From NCBI GenBank assembly GCA_036321625.1, contig CP143259.1, forward strand, positions 1,042,001 to 1,106,000: a stretch of 64,000 nt of DNA. Direction: 5' to 3'. Shown one piece after another: positions 1-8,055 of this stretch (the stretch's first letter is position 1; each line of letters opens with the position of its first letter). Both the position numbers and the translations under genes were made by a program. Below the pieces are notes generated by a model, which did no database searches, had not been told where the DNA came from, and saw nothing but the letters and a program-made list of their open reading frames with translations. The stretch is from Peptoniphilaceae bacterium AMB_02 (lineage in GTDB: Bacteria > Bacillota > Clostridia > Tissierellales > Peptoniphilaceae).

Positions 1-223
1 CATACCATTTACTTCTTTCATTGTGAATATTGTATTTTCCGAAATGTGGGTTCTTGGGTATTATCATGGCAGCAATAAAATATATAATTACAGGAAACCC
101 ACTAAAACTCATAAGTACCCACACAAGCCGAATTATTGTTGGATCGATATTGAAAAATTCACCAATACCTCCACAAACACCAAATATTTTAACATTACTA
201 TTGGATCTTCTAAGTACTTTCAC
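1..223 (-). CDS. PspC-domain envelope stress protein (3' part outside window)
   Basis: The first 74 codons read as a PspC domain: the start VKVLRRSNSNVKIFGVCGG is followed by IGEFFNIDPTIIRLVWV and then a hydrophobic membrane segment ending in AAMIIPK. In this family the short domain sits in the membrane and takes part in envelope stress responses or toggles partner proteins. The start is a GTG preceded by the strong site GGAAAGGAGA about 7 nt upstream. The gene is divergent from the FHA-FtsW-PBP operon. It runs off the left edge, so its total length and any C-terminal domain are unknown. Overlapping reading frames on the plus strand look like shadows of this gene. Confidence 0.85.
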   Translation of the reverse strand, partial: MKVLRRSNSNVKIFGVCGGIGEFFNIDPTIIRLVWVLMSFSGFPVIIYFIAAMIIPKNPHFGKYNIHNERSKWY

Positions 224-446
224 AGCAAATCTCCTTTCCGAATATAATATATTTACAGCTCAAAATTTTAAGTTTTATGAAATTTAAAGGAAATGATTAA
301 GTTAAGTTTCCTTTCGTATACTTTCAAGTATCTTCTTAATATATTATAGCATTGATAATGTCATTATATCATAACAATCTTGTAAGAATATCGGATTATA
401 TTTTAAATTATTCTTAAATATGGTAATATGTATTTGAGGTGATTTT

Positions 447-950
447 ATGGAGAGGTTTTTTAAGACTCTTGAAGGCATCTTTACTATTAAAGTATTCGGT
501 GATTTTCAGCTTTATGAGTTGATATCTACTATATTTAAATATATATTTGTATTTATAATATTTTACTTTATTTATAATATTATAAAAATGATTTATTTAG
601 ATATTTCAAGCGGAGAAAACATTGGTAAAGAATCTGATACTTATTTAAAACTTATAAATAGGAAGGAACAACTGCCTTTCAAAGTTATGGAGCATTATTA
701 TCTATCGAATAGTGTGAATATCGGTAGAGAAGACTCCAATGACATAGTTATTAAAGATAGATTTATTTCCAAGAGGCATGCTCACATCGTGAAAGATGAG
801 GGGATTTACTTCTTAGAAGATTTAGGGTCTGCAAATGGTACTTTTTTAAATGGACAAGAAATTCATGATGCTATTGAATTAAAAGATAAGGATATCATCG
901 ATATTGGACAAGTTGAATTCTTGTTTGTAGATGGTGGTTATTATGAGTAG
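447..950 (+). CDS. Membrane-anchored FHA-domain protein
   Basis: This 167-residue protein has one membrane segment at about residues 27-50 and a C-terminal forkhead-associated domain at about 90-160. The phosphothreonine-binding signature is visible: G93-R94, S108, H111 and the N130-G131 loop (SANGTFLNG). FHA domains bind phosphothreonine peptides, usually products of PknB-type kinases. The gene is first in an operon with FtsW/RodA and a PBP, the arrangement known from actinobacterial fhaB-rodA-pbpA loci, so a role in recruiting or regulating cell-wall synthesis is inferred. A TTGAGGTGA site precedes the ATG. The 223 bp upstream show only weak promoter-like hexamers and a short ATACTT/AAGTAT inverted repeat. 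Confidence 0.85.
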   Translation: MERFFKTLEGIFTIKVFGDFQLYELISTIFKYIFVFIIFYFIYNIIKMIYLDISSGENIGKESDTYLKLINRKEQLPFKVMEHYYLSNSVNIGREDSNDIVIKDRFISKRHAHIVKDEGIYFLEDLGSANGTFLNGQEIHDAIELKDKDIIDIGQVEFLFVDGGYYE

Positions 951-2262
951 AATAAAAAGTCCTGGCTCGGCAATTGAGCTGAGATCAAAGAATAAAACAA
1001 ATGTAATTAATATAAAATCTCTAAGAAAGCTAATCTTTATTTTTCAGGTTTTAGCATTAATTACCGTACTCTTCTTACATCCTGAGGTCAGCTATACTAA
1101 TAGAATTATATTTGCCGTTGTTTTAGTTGGGGGAGTATATGCAGCCAATTTCTTTAATCCTAGAATAACCAATGGAGACAATTATATTCTATTGATAGCT
1201 CTACTCTTGTTTTCAATAGGATCTATAATGATTTATAGATTAGAGCCGACATTAGCTGTGAAACAGGTTATCTGGTTAGGTGCCGGTCTTGCAGGATTTT
1301 TTGCCACATACTTTATTTTGAAATTTTTAAAGGGTTGGGAAAAGAGAGGTCTATTATATTTTATTGTCATACTTGGATTATTCGTGATAACACTTGTTTT
1401 TGGTTCAGTTAGAGGTGGAGCTCAAAACTGGATAGTAATCGGTGGTGAAAATGGATTTATGATACAGCCTACTGAGTTTATCAAGATTGTACTTGTATTC
1501 TTGGTTGCTTATAATTACGCAAATTATAATAAAGTTTCGGAAATTACTATAAAAAATTACAAGGTTGGCAGTTATCTGTTAATGGCTGCAGTTTATATCT
1601 TTATAGGTATGTTATTCCTACAAGCGGAACTTGGAACTGCACTTATTTTTTATGCCCTACTATTCATTAATCAATTTATTTATGAAGAGAATAAAAAACA
1701 AATAATAATAAATCTTGTGCTTGCGATAGTTGGGGCTGTAGTTGCATATATACTTTTTGACCATATCAAGGTAAGAGTAAACACCTGGCTGGATCCATGG
1801 AAAGATATAGATAATACCGGCTATCAGATAACTCAATCATTATTTGCTATTGGCAGTGGAGGTTTTTTTGGAGCAGGCATAGGAATGGGGAAACCCGACT
1901 TAATACCTAGAGCTTACACTGATTTTATTTTTTCTGCAATTTGTGAGGAAATGGGAATATTTGCCGGTATTGGAGTTATAATGCTATTCTTAATCCTAGT
2001 ATACAGAGGATTTAAAATTGCACTATCTCAGGAGAATAAGTTCTACTCCATAGTTGCACTTGGTATTTCGATAAACTTTGCAATACAAGCGTTCATAATA
2101 TTTGGCGGGGTAATGAAATTAATTCCTCTAACGGGTATAACTGTGCCTTTTGTAACTTATGGCGGAAGTTCAATTTTAGCAAGTTTTATAGCATTAGGCG
2201 TTTTACAGTACACTTCTGAAAATATAGTGAGTCTGGAGGTGCCAGATGCAAAAAGAGAATAA
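943..2262 (+). CDS. FtsW/RodA/SpoVE-family peptidoglycan polymerase
   Basis: This polytopic SEDS-family protein of about 439 residues should polymerise lipid II into glycan strands together with a class B PBP. Family hallmarks visible are QPTEFIKI in the middle, the periplasmic-loop region with FGAGIGMGKPDLIPRAYTDF, and the C-terminal TYGGSSILASFIALGVL segment. About ten hydrophobic segments can be counted. The chosen ATG overlaps the end of the FHA gene by 8 bp and has GGTGG about 5 nt upstream; an in-frame ATG 12 nt earlier lacks such a site. The next gene encodes a PBP, which favours a SEDS-PBP pair. Whether it acts in division (FtsW) or elongation (RodA) cannot be decided from sequence alone. 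Confidence 0.9.
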   Translation: MSRIKSPGSAIELRSKNKTNVINIKSLRKLIFIFQVLALITVLFLHPEVSYTNRIIFAVVLVGGVYAANFFNPRITNGDNYILLIALLLFSIGSIMIYRLEPTLAVKQVIWLGAGLAGFFATYFILKFLKGWEKRGLLYFIVILGLFVITLVFGSVRGGAQNWIVIGGENGFMIQPTEFIKIVLVFLVAYNYANYNKVSEITIKNYKVGSYLLMAAVYIFIGMLFLQAELGTALIFYALLFINQFIYEENKKQIIINLVLAIVGAVVAYILFDHIKVRVNTWLDPWKDIDNTGYQITQSLFAIGSGGFFGAGIGMGKPDLIPRAYTDFIFSAICEEMGIFAGIGVIMLFLILVYRGFKIALSQENKFYSIVALGISINFAIQAFIIFGGVMKLIPLTGITVPFVTYGGSSILASFIALGVLQYTSENIVSLEVPDAKRE

Positions 2263-3649
2263 AAGAATTATCATAATTCTTTATGCTATGGTAGCTATGT
2301 TCATTTTTATGGTGCTTTATTTGGCATACTTCCAAATTGTAAAATCAGAAAAAATAGTCAATAATCCTTACAACTCAAGATTATGGGTAGATGAAACCAA
2401 GTATAAGAGGGGTAAGATAACCGATAGAAATGGAATTGTCATCGCTGAGTCCATAAATCAAGAAAATGGTGAACAGAAGAGAAATTATCCTTTTGCGAGT
2501 TTATTCTGTCATGTTCTTGGTTATACATCAAAAGACTATGGCAAGACCGGTTTGGAACAATCATTTAATTCAGAACTGTTAAATATGACTAGGACTACGC
2601 CGATAGATGATATTAAAAACTTGGTGATTGAAAATACAATAGGTAATGACTTAAGAACTACCTTGGATGTAGAACTACAATCACATGCTAGTTCGCTACT
2701 GGAAGGTCATAAAGGATCCATTATAGTAATGAATCCGAAAACTGGTGAAATTTATGCGATGTTTGCCAACCCGACCTTTAATCCAAACACCATATCTGAA
2801 GATTGGGAGTCGCTGATAAACAATTCAAATTCACCATTATTAAACAGATCTACTCAAGGTCTTTATACGCCCGGTTCAGTAATTAAAATTATTACTGCTA
2901 CAGCGATTATGGAATCCACTGATACTATTGATTTAAACTACAACGATCAAGGCAAAACTGAAATAGAGGGATATACTATCAATAATTTTGAACATCAAGC
3001 TCATGGAGACATAAATATGATGTGGGCTTTGGTTCATAGCTCCAATACCTATTTCGTAGATAAGGCTATAGAAGTTGGATCACTGAAGATGTCCGATATC
3101 TTTGAAAGATTTATGTTCAATAGAAAGATTGGTTTTGACCTGCCTGTGGAAGTATCCAAATCACCGTTCAAAGACGGAATGAGTAAAACGGATTTGGCTG
3201 CAGCTGCATATGGACAGGGAACTACGCTTGTTACTCCATTAAATATGGCTATGTCAGTATCTGCTATAGCTAATGATGGTAAAATGGTTAGGCCTATACT
3301 AGTCAACAGGATAATCAAAAAGGACGGGGAACTAGTTAGAGATGTAAATACTAATGTGCTATCAGAGGTAACTACTCCTGAGATAGCAAATACACTCAAA
3401 GAGTATATGAAGACAGTTGTTGAAAACTATCATACTGCTCAGATTCCTGGTCTTGAGTCGGGAGGAAAAACTGGTACAGCTGAAACAGCATCGGGATTAA
3501 CTCATGCATGGTATGTAGGTTTTGCACCGGTAGAAGATCCGAAATTTGCTGTTGCAGTAGTACTGGAAGAGGATGGTACATTAGGAGGAACAACAGCGGC
3601 GCCTATTGGGGCCAGCATGCTACAAAAAGCTTATGAAATAATTAAATAA
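2246..3649 (+). CDS. Class B penicillin-binding protein (PbpA type, short)
   Basis: This 467-residue transpeptidase has an N-terminal membrane anchor at about 8-30, a reduced dimerisation region containing KYKRGKITDRNG, and a transpeptidase domain. The active-site motifs are S211-V-I-K214, S265-S-N267 and K408-T-G410 within SGGKTGTAE. It should cross-link peptidoglycan outside the membrane. It is much shorter than PBP2 or PBP3 (about 600-700 residues) and matches the compact PbpA type that accompanies FHA and RodA genes in Actinobacteria and some Clostridia. Its ATG overlaps the preceding gene by 17 bp and is preceded by CTGGAGGTG. A strong terminator follows. Confidence 0.9.
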   Translation: MQKENKRIIIILYAMVAMFIFMVLYLAYFQIVKSEKIVNNPYNSRLWVDETKYKRGKITDRNGIVIAESINQENGEQKRNYPFASLFCHVLGYTSKDYGKTGLEQSFNSELLNMTRTTPIDDIKNLVIENTIGNDLRTTLDVELQSHASSLLEGHKGSIIVMNPKTGEIYAMFANPTFNPNTISEDWESLINNSNSPLLNRSTQGLYTPGSVIKIITATAIMESTDTIDLNYNDQGKTEIEGYTINNFEHQAHGDINMMWALVHSSNTYFVDKAIEVGSLKMSDIFERFMFNRKIGFDLPVEVSKSPFKDGMSKTDLAAAAYGQGTTLVTPLNMAMSVSAIANDGKMVRPILVNRIIKKDGELVRDVNTNVLSEVTTPEIANTLKEYMKTVVENYHTAQIPGLESGGKTGTAETASGLTHAWYVGFAPVEDPKFAVAVVLEEDGTLGGTTAAPIGASMLQKAYEIIK

Positions 3650-3654
3650 AATAA

Positions 3655-3690
3655 GGAAGGTTGCCGCTCAGCAACCTTCCCTTGTTTTTT
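3655..3690. terminator. Intrinsic terminator, probably bidirectional
   Basis: A perfect 10-bp stem (GGAAGGTTGC with GCAACCTTCC, 6-nt loop) is followed by CTTG and a T6 run. It closes the FHA-FtsW-PBP operon and abuts the convergent stop codon of the NAD kinase gene. Confidence 0.9.
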
Positions 3691-4489
3691 ATAGGAATTT
3701 GTCCTTAATATTAATCCAATACCATCTTGGATTAAATACCAATTTATTAATATATCTTTTCGCTATTTTAAACTCAAACTCTTCAGCTATTCCGGTATCT
3801 GTAACATTTCCATCGGTTATAAGTTGGAGATTTTTTAAGTCATCTACATCGGGAACAATTTTCAAGATGCTGGTATCCGGCATTACAATTGAGTTCATAA
3901 GAGATCTGTATGCTCTCGAATTAATAGGAGCAATTGGAGCTAATTGATACCCTTTTAGTTCATGGTATAAAACCGAGCCACCAACGGAAAAATTATAAGC
4001 AGTACTACCCGAAGGTGTAGAAATGATAAGACCGTCTCCGGCAAATCTTTCCAAATGATAATCATCAATATAAACATCTAAATGAACTATACTGCTATTT
4101 TTTGATTTTATAACAAATTCATTTAAGGCATATAGATCATATTCATTTGTTTTCGGTTTTCCAATGCCTTGCAGTAGAGCAAGTTTTGATATGCTGTAAT
4201 TGTCGTTAATAAAATCGTCTATAAAAGTATCTATTTCAGAAATCAATATCTCCTGATAAAAACCAAGATGTCCCGTGTTTATCCCTACAAACGGTACTTG
4301 GGAAAACTTTGAATCGTGGACCGCTCTTAAAAAAGATCCATCTCCACCTATGCAAATGTTTAATAATGCATCTTCGGAAGGGTTATAGATTACACTATAC
4401 CCTTTATTTAAAAGCTTACTTACCAAAACATCTTTTATTAAGATGGATTTGGTATTGATATTAGAGAAAATACTTATTGTTTTATCCAT
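3689..4489 (-). CDS. nadK: NAD kinase (ATP/polyphosphate-NAD 2'-phosphotransferase)
   Basis: This protein of about 266 residues phosphorylates NAD to NADP in the cytoplasm. Visible family motifs are G48-G-D-G-S52, NTGHLGF, NEFVIK, and the substrate-binding run GDGLIISTPSGSTAYNFSVG. Length fits the bacterial family. The ATG start has GTGAGG about 9 nt upstream; a GTG 15 nt further upstream lies inside that ribosome-binding site and is less likely. It is a monocistronic minus-strand gene convergent to the PBP operon. A TATAAT is visible about 30 bp upstream of the start, with no clear -35. Confidence 0.93.
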   Translation of the reverse strand: MDKTISIFSNINTKSILIKDVLVSKLLNKGYSVIYNPSEDALLNICIGGDGSFLRAVHDSKFSQVPFVGINTGHLGFYQEILISEIDTFIDDFINDNYSISKLALLQGIGKPKTNEYDLYALNEFVIKSKNSSIVHLDVYIDDYHLERFAGDGLIISTPSGSTAYNFSVGGSVLYHELKGYQLAPIAPINSRAYRSLMNSIVMPDTSILKIVPDVDDLKNLQLITDGNVTDTGIAEEFEFKIAKRYINKLVFNPRWYWINIKDKFL

Positions 4490-4576
4490 AATTAATGACC
4501 TCACTTCTTATATAAGATTATATCATTAGAGATGTTTAATTAAAAGGAATTAGATAAGACTGAAAAATATACTATT

Positions 4577-4606
4577 ACAGAATTTTAACAATTGTTAAAA
4601 TTCTGT
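4577..4606. repeat. 30-bp perfect palindrome
   Basis: ACAGAATTTTAAC is mirrored exactly by GTTAAAATTCTGT around a central AATT. No T-run follows on either strand, so it does not look like a terminator. It lies about 90 bp upstream of nadK and about 145 bp upstream of the promoter of the candidate ncRNA, which suggests a protein-binding operator. Confidence 0.75.
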
Positions 4607-4750
4607 TCTTAGTGATGCTTAATATCTACAATATAGTATACATCAGACATACAGATACTATACCGCGATAAATCACAAAAAGACTTAGAAAGTATATTAA
4701 ATCATAAATAGTTTAGATAGCAGTCTTAGTGGAAAATGATTTCATTAAAC

Positions 4751-4779
4751 TTGAAAGATAGGAAGAGATAGGTTATAAT
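4751..4779 (+). promoter_or_regulatory. Sigma-A type promoter of the structured RNA
   Basis: TTGAAA and a perfect TATAAT are separated by exactly 17 bp. The predicted start of transcription is near 4786. No open reading frame follows for more than 400 bp, so the product is most simply an RNA. Confidence 0.8.
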
Positions 4780-4785
4780 AAAGTT

Positions 4786-5104
4786 GTTCTCAGATAGATT
4801 GTTAACCTGAATAAATAAAACCTACGCTAATTATAAGGGACAGCCGAAGTTTGAGAGTGGATGACATGCCGTCTATGAACGGACGTCAGCAAACGATTGA
4901 CAGCTAACCCACCTTCACATACAGAAGGTCTTTAATTTAAAAGGGTTAGCAATCACTGAGAATGTGCATAGAACTCGATTGCCGATTTAAATGGTAAGTT
5001 GACAGTTTTGTAAGCAAATTATAACAATGGGGAATAGACCAATTTATTAAAATCAAATCATTTAAAAACCAATATTTAGATTTACTATGCGAGTCTATTT
5101 TTTA
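4786..5104 (+). ncRNA. Candidate structured non-coding RNA, family not identified
   Basis: Nothing here codes for protein. At least four consecutive helices can be drawn: TGAC(4862)/GTCA(4885) enclosing CCGT/ACGG; GCTAACCC(4903)/GGGTTAGC(4943); inside that, ACCTTC(4911)/GAAGGT(4924); and GCAATC(4949)/GATTGC(4977). The GGGTTAGC and GCAATC strands share two bases, so the helices stack or compete. A strong promoter lies just upstream, and a 7-bp AATAGAC/GTCTATT stem with a long loop plus a T6 run at about 5033-5103 is a possible end, so the 3' boundary is uncertain. It lacks hallmarks I know of tmRNA or RNase P RNA. The raiA-motif RNA or a divergent 6S RNA are hypotheses only. An oppA leader is another possibility if termination is inefficient. 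Confidence 0.6.
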
Positions 5105-5223
5105 TTGCTAAAATGGTAAAAAGAACTTTCCCGCACATTATTAATTTGCTTATGTAACTGACAATTTACCAAAAAAACAGCAGATGAATTCATGCATATA
5201 AAATATTAACTAGGGGGTATAGT

Positions 5224-7014
5224 ATGAAACGAAGATGGATAATGCTTCTAGCATTAGTACTAGTTTTCACGATGGTATTTGCAGCTTGTGGACCTAAACA
5301 GGAAGCGCCAACTGAAGACAAGAAGACTGAAGAAACAGAAAAACCGGCTGAAGACGCTAAAAAAGAAGAGCCTAAAGAAGATGAGAAAAAGGAAGATGAG
5401 AAAGAGCCGGCTGAAGAACCTAAAAAAGATGGTGACTACTGGACAAAAGCAACTCAACCTGACCTTAATCCACAATTAGCTACAGGTAGAGGTAAAGAAA
5501 CTCTAGTAGTTGGCTCTGCACAGTTTAATGGAGTTTTCAACCCATTTTTCAGAGATACTTCATATGACCAAAACATTATAGATCAAATTTTTGATACAAC
5601 ACTCAAAAACGATCCTGAAGGAAACATAATCGATAATGTTTGTAAACTTGATATAGTATCAGCTACAGAGTACAAACTTACTATTTTACATGATGTAAAA
5701 TTCTCTGATGGAAAACCTGTTACAGGTGACGATATTAAATTCGCATACCTATTAGCGGGACATCCAGATTTTGATGGAATTGCTAACTTTGACGATGCTA
5801 AAATCGTTGGATATGCAGCATACCAAAAAGGTGAAGCTGAAGATATCGAAGGTATCGTAGTTTCTGAAGATAAAAAAGAAGTAACTATTACTCTAGAAGA
5901 AGGTAATGTACTGTTCAAATTTGATACATCAGTTCCAATTTATCCTTCACACTACTACGCACCGGACGGAAAAATTGACATAGCTTATATTAGAAGCTTA
6001 AATGAAGCACCAATGGGATCTGGCCCGTACAAATTTGTATCTTATACAGCAGGTCAAGAAGTAGTTCTTGAAGCTAACGAAGATTACTGGCAAGGAAAAC
6101 CTCAAATTCCTAATATAATATTCAAAATAATTTCTTCATCAGCAGAACTTTCATCAGTTCTTACAGGTGATGTTGATATTATGGAAATAAATGCTACAAC
6201 TGACAATAGAATGGAAGCTGAAAAAGCTGGATTCTTAGATCTATGTGTTTACCCAACAAATGGATACGGATACGTAGGAATGAACCAAAAAGCTAATCCA
6301 ATTTTAGCTGACAAAACTGTTCGTCAAGCGATAGCACACTCAATTAACAGAAAAGGCGTTACTGAAGCTGTTTATGGTGAATTCGGAAATGAAATTAATA
6401 TAGTTCAGTCAAGAGTTTCTCCATACTTTACAGATGAAGGCGTTAATAAATACGAATTTGATTTAGCAAAGGCTACTGAATTATTCAAAGAAGCTGGTTG
6501 GGAAAAGAATGCTAACGGAATCTTAGAAAAAGATGGTCAACCTCTAAAAATCAACTTCTTAGGAATGGAAGACAACCCAGTACAACAAATACTTGTACCT
6601 GAAATGATTAAAGACTTCAAAGAAGTTGGAATCGACTTTAGCGTTGAGTACGTAGACTGGGCAACTCTATCAAATAGAGTTACAGAACAAGAAGCTGAAA
6701 TGTGGTTCATGGCATGGGGACTTTCAATTAACCCTGACAATGCTAATATCTATGGAACAGACAGAGACCAAAATAGATTAGCATACTCAAACCCAGCATT
6801 AGATGCTCTTTATAAAGAAGCATATAAAGAGACTGATGAAGCTAAAGAAAAATCAATTTGGGGCGAAATCTATAGAACAATCAACGAAGATGCTCCTGCA
6901 ATTCCAATCTATCAAAGATCTGATATGATAGCTGCTAATACAAGAGTTCAAAATCTTGTAGCATCTCCATATTATAGAGTTTATTGGGATCTATGGAAAG
7001 CAACAATCGAGTAA
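5224..7014 (+). CDS. oppA: Oligopeptide ABC transporter substrate-binding lipoprotein
   Basis: This 596-residue lipoprotein of the SBP_bac_5 family captures peptides outside the cell for the OppBCDF importer. The signal peptide ends in a lipobox, FAAC, with the lipidated Cys at position 22. Residues 25-70 form a Lys/Glu/Pro-rich linker made of near repeats such as KKEEPKEDEKKEDEK. The binding domain follows from about residue 85 (ETLVVGSAQFNGVFNPFF). The start ATG has TAGGGGGTAT upstream. As first gene of the opp operon it is followed by a stem-loop before oppB, a common way to express binding protein in excess. Specificity (oligopeptide, dipeptide or nickel) is inferred only from family and neighbours. 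Confidence 0.9.
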   Translation: MKRRWIMLLALVLVFTMVFAACGPKQEAPTEDKKTEETEKPAEDAKKEEPKEDEKKEDEKEPAEEPKKDGDYWTKATQPDLNPQLATGRGKETLVVGSAQFNGVFNPFFRDTSYDQNIIDQIFDTTLKNDPEGNIIDNVCKLDIVSATEYKLTILHDVKFSDGKPVTGDDIKFAYLLAGHPDFDGIANFDDAKIVGYAAYQKGEAEDIEGIVVSEDKKEVTITLEEGNVLFKFDTSVPIYPSHYYAPDGKIDIAYIRSLNEAPMGSGPYKFVSYTAGQEVVLEANEDYWQGKPQIPNIIFKIISSSAELSSVLTGDVDIMEINATTDNRMEAEKAGFLDLCVYPTNGYGYVGMNQKANPILADKTVRQAIAHSINRKGVTEAVYGEFGNEINIVQSRVSPYFTDEGVNKYEFDLAKATELFKEAGWEKNANGILEKDGQPLKINFLGMEDNPVQQILVPEMIKDFKEVGIDFSVEYVDWATLSNRVTEQEAEMWFMAWGLSINPDNANIYGTDRDQNRLAYSNPALDALYKEAYKETDEAKEKSIWGEIYRTINEDAPAIPIYQRSDMIAANTRVQNLVASPYYRVYWDLWKATIE

Positions 7015-7031
7015 TTAATTAATTAACTTTG

Positions 7032-7058
7032 AACGAGCCCAATTCGTTTGGGCTCGTT
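7032..7058 (+). terminator. Intercistronic stem-loop between oppA and oppB
   Basis: An 11-bp perfect stem (AACGAGCCCAA with TTGGGCTCGTT, 5-nt loop) is followed by only a short T-poor tail. It is more likely a partial terminator or an mRNA-stabilising hairpin that sets oppA above the permease genes than a full stop. Confidence 0.7.
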
Positions 7059-7077
7059 TATAACTTAGGAGGTCAAA

Positions 7078-8043
7078 ATGCTTCAATACATAGGAAGAAG
7101 ATTAATACAAACTATACCTATGCTAATAGGTATTAGTTTAATACTATTTATAGTATTCTCTTTAATGCCTTCAGATTTTATTGATTTACAATATGCCAAT
7201 GTAAAAATATCAGCTGAAAGGCTAGCAGAGATTAAAGAAAAACATGGTTTGAATGATCCAACTCATATCAGATACTTCAGATGGGTGTCTAATATGTTAA
7301 AAGGAGATTTTGGAGAATCTTCTCAATTTAAAAAACCGGTAACTACAGTAATTGGAGATTATATATGGAATTCATTTTTACTAGCTGTAGTTGCTCAAAT
7401 TTTAGCAATCTTAATAGCCGTCCCCATTGGGATTTATTCTGCCGTTAAACAATATTCTATATTTGATATGTTATTTACGGTTTTTGCACTTATAGGAATT
7501 TCAATACCCGCATTCTTCTTCGGCCTTGTTTTGCAGAAGATTTTTGCGGTGGATTTAGGTCTATTACCACTGATTGGAATGAGAACAGCAGGTTCAAAAC
7601 TTACAGGATTTGCTGATGCGCTTGATGTAATGAGGCATATGGTATTACCTGTAGTCGTACTAACTCTGATCAGTGTTGGAGGTCTAATGCGTTATACCAG
7701 AACTGCAATGCTTGAAGTAATAAGACAAGACTATATACGTACAGCTAGAGCAAAAGGTCTTTCTGAAAACGTTGTTATCTACAAACATGCATTTAGAAAC
7801 GCTATGATTCCACTAATAACTCTTTTAGGATTTATGCTGCCGGGACTTTTTGCCGGTGCCATACTGACAGAAAGTATCTTTGGTTGGCCGGGGATTGGTA
7901 GAGTCGCTCTTCAATCAATTAACCAAAGAGACTACTTTTTCCTTATGGCATTTAATGTCTTGATGTCAGTGTTAACCTTGGCAGGAAACCTGTTAGCAGA
8001 CTTACTTTATGCTGCAGCCGATCCTAGAATTAGATTGCAATAA
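7078..8043 (+). CDS. oppB: Oligopeptide ABC transporter permease OppB/DppB
   Basis: This 321-residue inner-membrane permease has about six hydrophobic segments. The N-terminus MLQYIGRRLIQTIPMLIGI is typical of the DppB/OppB family. The cytoplasmic EAA loop that docks on the ATPase is seen as YIRTARAKGLSENVV followed by HAFRNAMIPLITLLG. The start has TAGGAGG 7 nt upstream. It pairs with OppC in the translocation channel. Confidence 0.93.
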   Translation: MLQYIGRRLIQTIPMLIGISLILFIVFSLMPSDFIDLQYANVKISAERLAEIKEKHGLNDPTHIRYFRWVSNMLKGDFGESSQFKKPVTTVIGDYIWNSFLLAVVAQILAILIAVPIGIYSAVKQYSIFDMLFTVFALIGISIPAFFFGLVLQKIFAVDLGLLPLIGMRTAGSKLTGFADALDVMRHMVLPVVVLTLISVGGLMRYTRTAMLEVIRQDYIRTARAKGLSENVVIYKHAFRNAMIPLITLLGFMLPGLFAGAILTESIFGWPGIGRVALQSINQRDYFFLMAFNVLMSVLTLAGNLLADLLYAAADPRIRLQ

Positions 8044-8055
8044 TGGAGGCCTGAG

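Noticed and set aside
23-287. Plus-strand reading frames at the left edge
   Set aside because: They lie antisense to a clear PspC domain on the minus strand with a good start and ribosome site.
4786-5104. tmRNA or RNase P RNA for the structured region
   Set aside because: No tRNA-Ala-like ends or tag reading frame, and no conserved RNase P core such as GAAAGTCC / AGANTA elements.
5300-5450. Repetitive DNA in oppA considered as a repeat array
   Set aside because: It is a degenerate coding linker, not spaced identical repeats.
5260-5475. Phe/Arg-rich reading frame opposite oppA, and a Lys/Arg-rich one in another frame
   Set aside because: Shadows of the low-complexity Lys/Glu/Pro linker of OppA; no ribosome site or homology.
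7032-7058. Full terminator dividing the opp operon
   Set aside because: Weak T-tract and direct continuation into oppB with the normal opp gene order suggest partial termination only.
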